NCBI GenBank assembly: GCA_022822005.1
Contig: JAJECO010000086.1
Coordinates: 1-64,000, forward strand
Reading direction: 5' to 3'
Length of the DNA stretch: 64,000 nt
Origin: Candidatus Poribacteria bacterium
GTDB lineage: Bacteria > Poribacteria > WGA-4E > PCPOR2b
Position numbers and translations under genes: made by a program
Notes under the pieces: generated by a model
Database searches by the model: none
Told to the model about the DNA's origin: nothing
The model's input: the letters and a program-made list of their open reading frames with translations, nothing else
In this document: in pieces, positions 33,075 through 40,829 of the stretch
Numbering within the stretch: position 1 is the first letter of the stretch
Layout: each line of letters opens with the position of its first letter

Positions 33075-34084
33075 GAGATGGACTAAATAAAATTCAATCA
33101 TTGATAGCTTTAGCAGCTATCCTGATGTTGTGCCTTGGTTGTGGAACCGATGACGAATCTATTGTGGAACCGGACACAACCGTGGGACCGGACACGACCA
33201 AGGAGCCGGAGGCAACTGTACAGCCGGAAACAACTGTAGAACCGGTTGTGCCGCCTGTGGAGGCAGACCCTGTTATTCCAGCCGAACCGCCGGCAGACCA
33301 AGCTGAGGAAGTTGAAGAGGTATTACCGATCATTCGTGGGCTCGTGCTGGATCAGATAACAAAAGATCCTCTCATCGGCGTAAGCGTTAAACTGACCGAT
33401 GAAGCCGGGGTTGTTTTAGAGACTCCAACAGCTAATTCAGGTGTCTTCGAGTTTGAAGGGATTGCCGCGGATCAGAAACTTACCGTTACCATCGATATCG
33501 ATGAATACGAGAAACAGGAGTTCATTGTTGATCCGATTCCAGTTGGCGAAACGGTAAAATTGGAGGTCGAACTTATTCCGCTCAATCCGGAGCAACTTCC
33601 AGAGGGAGATGGCCTTGCCATTGGCTTGAAAGCACCGGACTTCAACCTGCCTGATAGTGATGGGGAAATGATAGCCCTTGCAGATTACGCAGGCAAGCAG
33701 AAGGTTGTGTTGGTCTTTGATCGGGGTGAGTTCTGACCTTCCTGCATTGAGCAACTCGGCGAGTTGCAACAAGATTATGCAGCGATTCAGGCGGCGGGTG
33801 CTGAGCTTCTTGCAATCAGTACAGATAATGCAGCAAAAGCGAAGAATGCGATTGAGAAGGTCAAACGGCGGGGTAACGTTGAAATTGGGTTCCCTCTACT
33901 TGGAGACCCGGAGCTAAAAACAATTGATGCCTACAACGCAAGAGATCCGCTAAATCCTCGGATCGCGCGCCCTATGACCTATATCATTGATGAAAACGGG
34001 ATTATCCGCTGGAAATTCCTTGATGTGCGCGTTGGTAATCGGCTCAAGGGCGAAAGGATTGTCGCAGAACTGAAAGGTTTGTAG
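33065..34084 (+). CDS. Selenocysteine-containing peroxiredoxin-like lipoprotein (TGA read as Sec)
   Basis: 339 residues if the TGA at 33734-33736 is read as selenocysteine (U224). Domains: lipoprotein signal ending LCLGC (Cys26); a Thr/Pro/Glu-rich stalk (about 30-85); a carboxypeptidase-regulatory-like beta domain (about 89-172); and an AhpC/TSA-type thioredoxin fold (about 186-339). At the active site VVLVFDRGEF-U-PSC matches the family's F-Y-R-G-x-x-C-P-x-C, so U sits exactly at the peroxidatic Cys and makes a UxxC motif with C227. The frame stays open and family-like for 115 codons past the TGA (IEQLGELQQDY, ISTDNAAKAKNAIEK, ARPMTYIIDENGIIRWKF). A SECIS-like hairpin follows at once. Other genes here use TGA as stop, so this is local recoding. 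The ATG at 33071 is an alternative start. Confidence 0.88.
33734..33772 (+). promoter_or_regulatory. Candidate bacterial SECIS element with its UGA codon
   Basis: After the TGA (33734-33736), GCAACTC (33751-33757) pairs perfectly with GAGTTGC (33761-33767) around a GGC loop; TTG (33747-33749) and CAA (33770-33772) can extend the stem. The apical loop begins with G and lies 21 nt after the TGA. Known bacterial SECIS elements have a G early in a small apical loop, 16-37 nt from the UGA, on a stem of at least 4 bp. SelB would bind here. Confidence 0.75.
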
Positions 34085-34095
34085 GCGGTCAAACT

Positions 34096-35265
34096 ATGGC
34101 AAGCAGAACATCACCCAAATCAGATTCGATAGTTGCTCAGATTCGATCGGATTGTGACCAAATTTCGCGGACGAAGAACGTAGGACCCCAATCGGTGAGT
34201 CGACGAAGATTTTTACGTCAGGCATCAAAAGGTGCTGTTGGGATGGGACTCGCTCTGGGGAGCATAACTTCAGCGGCCAAAGATACCTTTGCGCAACTCG
34301 ATCGTCAACGCGGAGGTCCACCGGGAGAGATGATTGAAGAAGAGCTCATGCCGCTGGTCGAAGCGACTAGCGAAAAGGTGTGGAATGGTGATGCGCTTGA
34401 CGAGGCGGTTGTGGGTGAGATGATTGACCGGGCAATGATGGAACTAACCGGACTGGACTCAGCGAAGGAGGCATGGAAGGATTTTGTTCTACCGACAGAC
34501 ATCGTTGGAATTAAAATTAATCCACTTGCCGGAAAGCAACTGAGCACCCATCGGGTCATCGTTGATAAAATCATCGACGGGTTATACGGGGCGGGTATCC
34601 TCAGCAACCAGATTGTTATCTGGGATCGCTTTGAGTCAGATCTGATTGATGTAGGCTACGAGATCAACCAAAGTAATCGAGGGGTTCGCTGCTTCGCGTC
34701 AGACAGTAAAGGCGTAGGCTACGACGACGAGGTTTTCTATGAAACCGATAAAGATGTCGAGGAACGCCGCGAAAATGGAAGTGTCCTTTCCCGATATACA
34801 AATCTCCTGACCAAAGAGCTGACGGTGGTGATTAACGTTCCGGTGATGAAGCATCACGGGATCGCGGGCGTGAGCGGTTGTCTCAAGAACCTTGCCTTCG
34901 GCAGCGTCGATAACACCAGTCGATTTCACTCTAATCCTATAAATTGTAACCCCGCCATCGCTGATATCTTCGCGCATACGGTCCTCAAAGATAAGGTTGT
35001 TTTGAATATTGTTGACGGGCTGCTTGCCGCGTTTGATGGGGGACCCGAGTATGACCCGAACGGAGTGTGGCAGTACGGCGGAATCCTCGTGAGCCAAGAT
35101 CCAGTTGCGTTGGATCAGATTGTCTACCAAACAGTGGAAGAGAAACGGACGGAACTCAATCTGCCGTCTATCTCTCGATTGTCGAAATATATCCGCTCAG
35201 CATCGAGGATGGATCTGGGCACCAACGACCTTGATGAAGTGGATTATAAAGAGATAAAGGTCTAA
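34096..35265 (+). CDS. Tat-exported DUF362 protein
   Basis: 389 residues. A twin-arginine signal (SRRRFLRQASKGAVGMGLAL, about 35-54) predicts export in folded form, with a long N-terminal extension before it. The DUF362 core follows: DIVGIKINPLAGKQLSTHRVIVDKIIDGLYGAG, INVPVMKHHGIAGVSGCLKNLAFGSVDN, and LNIVDGLLAAFDGGP with VSQDPVALDQIVYQ. DUF362 proteins are of unproven function; ferredoxin-linked roles are known for some, but no CxxCxxC cluster motif is present here. The gene follows the selenoprotein after 11 bases, consistent with one transcript. Confidence 0.88.
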   Translation: MASRTSPKSDSIVAQIRSDCDQISRTKNVGPQSVSRRRFLRQASKGAVGMGLALGSITSAAKDTFAQLDRQRGGPPGEMIEEELMPLVEATSEKVWNGDALDEAVVGEMIDRAMMELTGLDSAKEAWKDFVLPTDIVGIKINPLAGKQLSTHRVIVDKIIDGLYGAGILSNQIVIWDRFESDLIDVGYEINQSNRGVRCFASDSKGVGYDDEVFYETDKDVEERRENGSVLSRYTNLLTKELTVVINVPVMKHHGIAGVSGCLKNLAFGSVDNTSRFHSNPINCNPAIADIFAHTVLKDKVVLNIVDGLLAAFDGGPEYDPNGVWQYGGILVSQDPVALDQIVYQTVEEKRTELNLPSISRLSKYIRSASRMDLGTNDLDEVDYKEIKV

Positions 35266-35322
35266 TAGGTCGAGCGAAGCGAAAGAACTGTGTCGCATTC
35301 GAGATAAGAGAGGAGCAGCGTC

Positions 35323-35562
35323 ATGAAAAGATTGTGGTTGGGTTGTGCGATCTCAGTAATACTTTTGGGATCAATCGGTTTCTCCGGTTGCGTCACGACC
35401 TTTACGCCAAGTGGGCAATTGCAGATTGGGTTGTCCGCGTCGGCGAACGAAACAGTTGACATCCTTGCGGATTTTGAAGCGAGTGAGGCGAGTACAGTTG
35501 CGGGTGATGTCACGAAAAAAGCAGGCAGCATCTGTGCGGGTGGAGCCTGCATCATCTACTGA
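35323..35562 (+). CDS. Tiny lipoprotein with CX4C C-terminus
   Basis: 79 residues. The signal ends in GFSGC (lipid-modified Cys22 or 23). The mature part of about 57 residues runs to ICAGGACIIY, so two cysteines spaced C-A-G-G-A-C end the protein. AGAGGAG precedes the ATG. No family recognised. The position between a redox cluster and an outer-membrane barrel recalls loci in which a small Cys-tailed lipoprotein (DUF4266) precedes a DUF3570 barrel, but the sequence itself is not a clear member. Confidence 0.75.
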   Translation: MKRLWLGCAISVILLGSIGFSGCVTTFTPSGQLQIGLSASANETVDILADFEASEASTVAGDVTKKAGSICAGGACIIY

Positions 35563-35580
35563 GAATTACTCGATTCTTAT

Positions 35581-35634
35581 AATAGGGGTACGATATCCCA
35601 CAAAATCATCTTGGGAACCGTGCCCCTATTTTTT
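35581..35634 (+). terminator. Terminator/attenuator hairpin abutting the next ribosome site
   Basis: AATAGGGGTACG pairs with CGTGCCCCTATT (11 of 12), with an inner TCCCA / TGGGA stem, and six T follow. The T-run is directly followed by the GGAGG (35636-35640) of the barrel gene. It could terminate after the small lipoprotein or control read-through into the barrel gene. Confidence 0.7.
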
Positions 35635-35649
35635 CGGAGGAAAGAAAAA

Positions 35650-36873
35650 TTGCAACAACGGCATCCTCAATTTCCATTCAAGCTAACCTACTATATCTGC
35701 GTAATCGCGCTGTTGCTAACTGAGGCTACGCTCTCATTTGCACAACTCCAACGGGAATACGGTCAGGAACTATTCCAACAGGATACAGAAGCGTCGGCAG
35801 CCTTTGAGTCTGACCTCACGGTTGATTATCAGGTGAGCAACATCTATAACAACCACGTCGAGTTCGGACTGAGTATTGACCCGAATACAAGCAGTCTCGC
35901 TAGACGTGAAGACCCACAGCTCAAGGGCGTAATTAACACCGCTGGCGTCAATCTTCAAGGGACGTTGCCACTGGGGAAGCGTTTTGGGCTGACGCTGCAA
36001 TACTATCCACAGTTGGAAAACTATATTGGTGAGGGCGGAAAGCTCAACGATTTCGACGCCTTCACGGATATCTTCTTGACGGAACTCAGTTTCCGCCCCA
36101 CAGAGCGATTCCCGACCTTAAGCCTGTCGCACCAGTTACGGCGATTAGATCGAAGCGACGACGCCTTTGACAATCTTCAACGGCAGATCGGCTTTCGTTT
36201 TGGAAAACTGTTAGAATATAATCTCTATATCAACCGTTTTGATGATGACCAGACCCGGCGTGCAGATTTCTTGCTTGTTGGCTCGACAATGCATCAAGTA
36301 CGCGCGCGAATGCAAGTGGGCATTCTCAAGGGACTATTAGCAAAATTAGAGTACTCAGTTGAACAGGAAAACTATAAGGACAACCTAAATAACCTGTTGT
36401 TGGGTATCACCGGGATTGGGCAGGGCGAATCTCGAACCGATCTGCGGAACTTGATGTCGGGAAAATTAATCCAGATTCCAGTGGATCGAATCCTTCTACA
36501 GCAGGAGTTAAATCTACTTCTAAGCAACTCGAATGTAGATTTCTACGACTTTTCTACAATTGAGGCGGCGGTTGGAGCGTTTTACAAAATTAGCGGCGAA
36601 AGTTGGGCGCGCCTACGTTTATCGCGATTGGGTATTAATTTCGGTGACCGTCGTGTAAGGGGCGCCGAGGGCACTGGCAGTACGGTTGGGGAGAAGCGGC
36701 AAGATAATCAGTATGGTCTGAATTTCCAGATCAACTGGCAGGTCAGCAGTTCGCTTGCGCTCCTTGTGGATTATCAACTCACACGCAATGATACGAATGA
36801 GGGCAGCGAGATCTTCGACTTTCTGAACTATACCCACAATGTTGCATCACTGGCACTTCAGGGAACCTACTAA
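35650..36873 (+). CDS. Outer-membrane beta-barrel protein
   Basis: 407 residues. A signal peptide (to about residue 32, ...ATLSFA-QLQREY) is followed by alternating amphipathic strands to the end (VEFGLSIDPN, FGLTLQYYPQLENYI, LRNLMSGKLIQIPVD, LALLVDYQLTRN, NVASLALQGTY), ending in an aromatic residue. No plug domain is present. It is likely a porin-like or structural barrel, and last of the six-gene exported set. The start is a TTG nine bases after GGAGG; upstream in-frame codons would run through the attenuator hairpin and are not used. Confidence 0.8.
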   Translation: MQQRHPQFPFKLTYYICVIALLLTEATLSFAQLQREYGQELFQQDTEASAAFESDLTVDYQVSNIYNNHVEFGLSIDPNTSSLARREDPQLKGVINTAGVNLQGTLPLGKRFGLTLQYYPQLENYIGEGGKLNDFDAFTDIFLTELSFRPTERFPTLSLSHQLRRLDRSDDAFDNLQRQIGFRFGKLLEYNLYINRFDDDQTRRADFLLVGSTMHQVRARMQVGILKGLLAKLEYSVEQENYKDNLNNLLLGITGIGQGESRTDLRNLMSGKLIQIPVDRILLQQELNLLLSNSNVDFYDFSTIEAAVGAFYKISGESWARLRLSRLGINFGDRRVRGAEGTGSTVGEKRQDNQYGLNFQINWQVSSSLALLVDYQLTRNDTNEGSEIFDFLNYTHNVASLALQGTY

Positions 36874-36978
36874 TGGCTGAGTTGGTGTGGTCGGAGTTCC
36901 GCGATACGGCTTGGGTCATCTAACTTTTTAAGACACAGTGAAGATTTAATGTAACCTTAGATGTGAAAAAGCGTTAAG

Positions 36979-37154
36979 GTTGATGAAGTAACTTTAACCA
37001 CTTGGTTGGTAGAGTTACTTTAACCACTCCTTGTTTGGTATCACATAGTTGATGCGACCCTCGAAATTTGATGAAACTGTATTCTTACAGGTTCGCTAAA
37101 TCCAGAGTACGTAGTTTCAACTACTCCTTGTTTAGTACTATAAAGTTGATGAGA
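36979..37154. repeat. Degenerate direct repeats
   Basis: Units share A-[C/G]-TTT-[A/C]-AAC-[C/T]-ACTCCTTGTTT and AGTTGATG. Spacing is uneven (about 32 and 98 bp from start to start) and the copies differ at several positions. Confidence 0.5.
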
Positions 37155-37164
37155 ATCACCCAGT

Positions 37165-37206
37165 GCCAAGCCGCATCGAATTATTGATGCGGCTTGGCTT
37201 TTTTTA
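37165..37206 (+). terminator. Strong intrinsic terminator of the redox/barrel gene set
   Basis: A perfect 13-bp stem GCCAAGCCGCATC / GATGCGGCTTGGC with an 8-nt loop is followed by seven T, about 290 bases after the barrel gene stop. Confidence 0.9.
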
Positions 37207-37285
37207 TTTCTGCCCTGCTGTCCATAGGAAAATCCATATCAGCCTATAAAATGGGGATATCACGATCAACCCGTTGGGTTGCGTC

Positions 37286-38380
37286 TTACGACGGGTGCAT
37301 CCGGTGTTGACCGATGAAGTCCTCGTTCAGCGTAAGCCCCAACCCGGGCCGATCCGTCATGTTTATGTACCCATCAACCACTCGGAAAGGCGGGTCATAC
37401 AACTTCGACCAAATCTCACTCGGTTCGCAGTCAGGATAGGCGGACACAATTGAACCGTTCGGCACCGCCGCAGCGAGATGGCAGTTGATGTCTGGAAACT
37501 GTGCGCCATGAGGAGAAACGGGTAGGTGATACGCGTGGCACAACGCTGCAATACGCATTAACCCAGTGAAACCGCCCCCTATCAAGATATCGGTCTGTAT
37601 CAGTTGGAGAGCACCTTCTGTGATGAACGGCCTGATGCCGTAAAGAGTGCCTACACTCTCCCCACCTGCGACAATAGCACTCGTCGCTTCCTGTACCATG
37701 CGCAAATAGACCGCCTCATCGTCGCCGCGCACCGGCTCCTCTATCCAGTAGAGGTTGTAGGGTTCAAGTTGCTGAGCGATCTCTACAGCTGTTTTTCCGT
37801 CCCAGCCACGGTGCAGATCTACCATCAACTTCTTCTCCATACCAATCAACTCTCGCGTACAACGCACCCGTTCCACAATCTCGTCTGGGCTTTTGGCTTC
37901 GTACATGTGTATCTTCATCGCATCGTAACCGAGGTCAGCGTGTTTCTTGACCAGAGCCGCGATCGCTTCGGGGGATTGGTCTGCTTCCGCAACGTATCCG
38001 GAACCATCGGCATAAGCGGGGACTCTATCCCGATATCCACCCAAGAGTCGCCATACCGGTTGACCACAAGCCTTTCCGTAAATATCCCACAGGGCAACGT
38101 CGAGTGCCCCGATAGACACCATTGCGGCATTGCCGGGACCGCCAGAACGCCAGGCTGTTTCGTACAGCCGTTCCCAAAGCAGCGCTGTTCGCCGTGGATC
38201 CTGCCCGAGGAGCACAGGCGCCAATTCTTGCGAGATGATCTCAACGCTTCCACCACGCCCGATACCAGTTAAACCTACATCGGTATGTACGAGGACCATA
38301 ATCCAATCGCCCGTTGCGGGTCCATCTCGTCCTTCAATTGGCACTCTCACAATAAAGGGGTCTACGCTGGTGATACGCAT
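37286..38380 (-). CDS. Mandelate racemase/muconate lactonizing (enolase superfamily) enzyme
   Basis: 364 residues, probably an acid-sugar dehydratase or racemase. The N-terminal capping domain (MRITSVDPFIVRVPIEGRDGP) is followed by the barrel: AMKIHMYEAK (K-x-H in place of K-x-K), KLMVDLHRGWD (first metal Asp), LYWIEEPVRG (second metal Glu), VAGGES (third metal Glu), ALQLIQTDILIGGG and PVSPHGAQFPD (catalytic His). AAGGAGG precedes the ATG. It is divergent from the 2-hydroxyacid dehydrogenase gene. The substrate is unknown. Confidence 0.92.
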   Translation of the reverse strand: MRITSVDPFIVRVPIEGRDGPATGDWIMVLVHTDVGLTGIGRGGSVEIISQELAPVLLGQDPRRTALLWERLYETAWRSGGPGNAAMVSIGALDVALWDIYGKACGQPVWRLLGGYRDRVPAYADGSGYVAEADQSPEAIAALVKKHADLGYDAMKIHMYEAKSPDEIVERVRCTRELIGMEKKLMVDLHRGWDGKTAVEIAQQLEPYNLYWIEEPVRGDDEAVYLRMVQEATSAIVAGGESVGTLYGIRPFITEGALQLIQTDILIGGGFTGLMRIAALCHAYHLPVSPHGAQFPDINCHLAAAVPNGSIVSAYPDCEPSEIWSKLYDPPFRVVDGYINMTDRPGLGLTLNEDFIGQHRMHPS

Positions 38381-38846
38381 TGCAGTTCCTCCTTATATCA
38401 GGGTTTTAACGTGAAATTTCTATTGTCGGCTATAATCTATCTTGAACACTGCGGCAGAAAACACAACAGAGCGGAGTTCTAATGCGTATGACTTAAGACG
38501 ATGGGCTTCCACTCAGGTTCAGTTGTATCTGGGTTCCGCTACAATTTTCCTGCGCTCTCCATTTTTTGATATTGAGGAGACCGAACTTTATGATAGAATA
38601 TGATGCAAAGTTAAGCAATATTTTCTCGAAATTTAAATCAACTATTGATTCGATATCAGCGTTGCACCGTGCAATGCTTTCGATATGAAATGCTGAATAA
38701 ACGATGTTCAGCACCTGATCTTTTAGAATAGGATTTACGCAGCCAACCGTAGGCGGGGCATCCCCGATGGGATTGGGATCCAAAGCAACTTGCCTCGACC
38801 CAGTTGTGCTGAAATAGGTAAGTCCTAAGAATAGAGGTAATAATAG
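38381..38846. other. Intergenic region between divergent sugar-acid genes
   Basis: No convincing gene. It contains a hairpin GCGTTGCA-CCG-TGCAATGC near 38660-38680 and a GTAG-footed hairpin (38749-38766). A 96-codon open frame on the minus strand has no ribosome site and no recognisable product. Confidence 0.6.
38749..38766 (+). repeat. REP-like hairpin with GTAG foot
   Basis: GTAG, one base, then CGGGG-CAT-CCCCG (5-bp GC stem). Confidence 0.5.
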
Positions 38847-39800
38847 ATGAAAGTTGTATTGTCTGCTAAAGCGACAGAGCAGTTTGTGAGCGAGCTTCGT
38901 ACCACTTTTCCGGATCTAACCTTTCACCGAGCCGCAACCTCGGAAGAAGAGATAGAATTCATTCGAGACGCGGATATCTTTTGTGGAGACCCGTCACGCG
39001 AGGTTTTTCTCGCAGCCCAAAAACTCCTATGGATCCAGTGTCCGGGAACCGGCGTTGATAAGATTGTGTCGATACCTGAAATCAGAGATAGCGATGTTAT
39101 CTTGACCAACGCACGAGGCCCCCACGCCAACCCAATGGCTGACCATGTGTTTGGCATGATATTGACCTTTTCCCACTGCCTGCGTGAGCAGTGGGAGGAC
39201 CAAAAAGCGCACCATTGGGATACTGCAAAATATGATGAGCGGGTTCTTGAACTCGATGGCAGTACCTTGGGTATCCTCGCGCTCGGTGGCATCGGGAGGG
39301 CGGTCGCACGGCGGGGTTACGGCTTCGGCATGGAAGTCTATGCGGTTGACGCGCACCCGACGCCGGCACCGCCAGAAGTGAAAGATGTCTGGGGGCTTGA
39401 CAGATTGGATGAGTTGCTCCAGAAGTCAGATTGGTTCGTCATCACCGCACCGTTCACACCAGAAACACAGGGGTTGATTGATCGTCGTCGTCTTGAGCAG
39501 ATTAAGCCGGGGGCGTATGTCATAGCAATCTCGCGGGGTGGCATCTTGGACGAAGAGGCACTGATAGAAGGGTTGCGCTCCGAGCGCATCGCCGGTGCAG
39601 GATTGGATGTTACTGCGGTGGAACCGCTGCCAGATGATAGTCCGTTATGGGACATGGAGAATGTCATTATATCGCCTCACGCTTCTGCGTTGACGGCTGA
39701 GATGTGGGAGGGACGTCGTCAGATTTTCAAGGAAAATCTCCGGCGATTTCTCGCGGATGAACCGTTCCTTTATGTGTGCGACAAACAGGCCGGATTCTAG
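38847..39800 (+). CDS. D-2-hydroxyacid dehydrogenase family protein
   Basis: 317 residues. The NAD-binding motif G-G-I-G (GILALGGIGRAVARRGYGFG, about 141-160) is followed by WFVITAPFTPETQGLI, KPGAYVIAISRGGILDEEALIEGL (catalytic Arg), AGLDVTAVEPLPDDSPLWDMENVIISPHAS (Glu and catalytic His). This is the full catalytic set of phosphoglycerate/glycerate/formate-type dehydrogenases. Likely reduces a 2-oxoacid from sugar-acid breakdown. It is first in a four-gene plus-strand run with the AKR, MR/MLE and TauD genes. Confidence 0.93.
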   Translation: MKVVLSAKATEQFVSELRTTFPDLTFHRAATSEEEIEFIRDADIFCGDPSREVFLAAQKLLWIQCPGTGVDKIVSIPEIRDSDVILTNARGPHANPMADHVFGMILTFSHCLREQWEDQKAHHWDTAKYDERVLELDGSTLGILALGGIGRAVARRGYGFGMEVYAVDAHPTPAPPEVKDVWGLDRLDELLQKSDWFVITAPFTPETQGLIDRRRLEQIKPGAYVIAISRGGILDEEALIEGLRSERIAGAGLDVTAVEPLPDDSPLWDMENVIISPHASALTAEMWEGRRQIFKENLRRFLADEPFLYVCDKQAGF

Positions 39801-39854
39801 TAACGAACGCAGATCTGCGTTCCTGACAACCGTGCATGATATCAGGAGTGAGAT

Positions 39855-40784
39855 ATGGAAACGACAGATTTTGGCAATACAGGTCTCGAAATTACTCGCC
39901 TCGGTCTGGGGCTTGCCGAGATTTCTCGTCAAGAGAGATCCAAAGTCGTTGAGGAGGCGGACCGCGTGCTAAATGCCGCGCTCGACGGTGGTATCAATTT
40001 CCTCGACACCGCTGCCTGTTACGGCAGAACGGAGGAGATAATCGGCGCTACCGTTGCACACCGGCGAGAGGAATATATCTTGGCGACGAAGTGCGGTCAT
40101 ACAACAGACGACGGTGATAGGGGGATACCGTGGACAGAGCAAAAATCGTGGACCGGCGCAGCAGTTTCTGAGAGTATCGACCGAAGTCTGCGCCGGTTGC
40201 AGACAGACCATTTAGATATAGTCCAACTCCACTCCTGCGATGTGGAGGTATTAAAAAATGGTGAGGTTATCGAAGCACTCGCGCAGGCAAGGGAGGCGGG
40301 AAAAACCCGTTTTATCGGCTACAGCGGAGACAATGCAGCTGCCCGATGGGCGGTAGACAGTGGTCTGTTCGATTCACTTCAAACCAGTTTTAACCTTGTC
40401 GAACAGCATGCCCGCACCCAAGGATTGTTCGAGGCGGCAGAAGCACGGGGGATGGGCGTTATTATCAAGCGGCCCGTCGCCAATGGTGCGTGGGGTAAAG
40501 GGCGTAGTCCCTACGAGTATGCGGATGAATATTTCCGGCGCGCACAGATTATGGAAGGGATGGGTGCGCTGCCACAGGCACCTGAAGACCCTATCCTACT
40601 GGCATTGGGATTTGTCTTGGCTCAACCCCAAGTCGATACAATAATTGTAGGAACTCATAATCCCTCGCATCTGTCGTCAAATATCGAAATGGTAACACAC
40701 CAGCTCCCAATTCCGACCGAAACCGTTGACGCGCTGCAGCGTCGCTTTGAAGAGGCGGATGATGGATGGTTCCAGCTGACCTAA
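39855..40784 (+). CDS. Aldo/keto reductase
   Basis: 309 residues. Catalytic tetrad visible: D51 and Y56 (NFLDTAACYGR), K79 (ILATKCG) and His (about 125, DIVQLHSCD). KTRFIGYSGDN and the late VDTIIVGTHNPSHLSSNI bind NADP(H). Likely acts on a sugar aldehyde or lactone of the same pathway as its neighbours. AGGAG lies before the ATG. It starts 54 bases after the 2-hydroxyacid dehydrogenase gene. Confidence 0.93.
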   Translation: METTDFGNTGLEITRLGLGLAEISRQERSKVVEEADRVLNAALDGGINFLDTAACYGRTEEIIGATVAHRREEYILATKCGHTTDDGDRGIPWTEQKSWTGAAVSESIDRSLRRLQTDHLDIVQLHSCDVEVLKNGEVIEALAQAREAGKTRFIGYSGDNAAARWAVDSGLFDSLQTSFNLVEQHARTQGLFEAAEARGMGVIIKRPVANGAWGKGRSPYEYADEYFRRAQIMEGMGALPQAPEDPILLALGFVLAQPQVDTIIVGTHNPSHLSSNIEMVTHQLPIPTETVDALQRRFEEADDGWFQLT

Positions 40785-40829
40785 GCAAACAGACGATTTA
40801 AAAAATTAATACACAAGGAGAGGTCTCGA

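Larger units (their letters stand above)
36874..37285. other. Intergenic region with degenerate direct repeats and a terminator
   Basis: Two related 44-46-bp units (37011-37057 and 37109-37154) and a partial third (about 36979-37002) share ACTTTAACCACT and CCTTGTTTGGTA-type words and AGTTGATG. The terminator at 37165 closes the region. No gene. Confidence 0.6.

Noticed and set aside
33734-33736. TGA as a plain stop, giving a 223-residue protein and a separate 106-residue protein
   Set aside because: The second part would lack a ribosome site and a proper fold start, and the join falls exactly at the catalytic Cys of a known motif. A nonsense mutation remains possible but is less likely given the hairpin and intact downstream frame.
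36979-37154. CRISPR array
   Set aside because: Only two to three diverged units with unequal spacing and no cas genes in the window.
38493-38783. 96-codon minus-strand frame in the divergent spacer
   Set aside because: No ribosome site, odd composition, and it spans a GTAG-footed hairpin.
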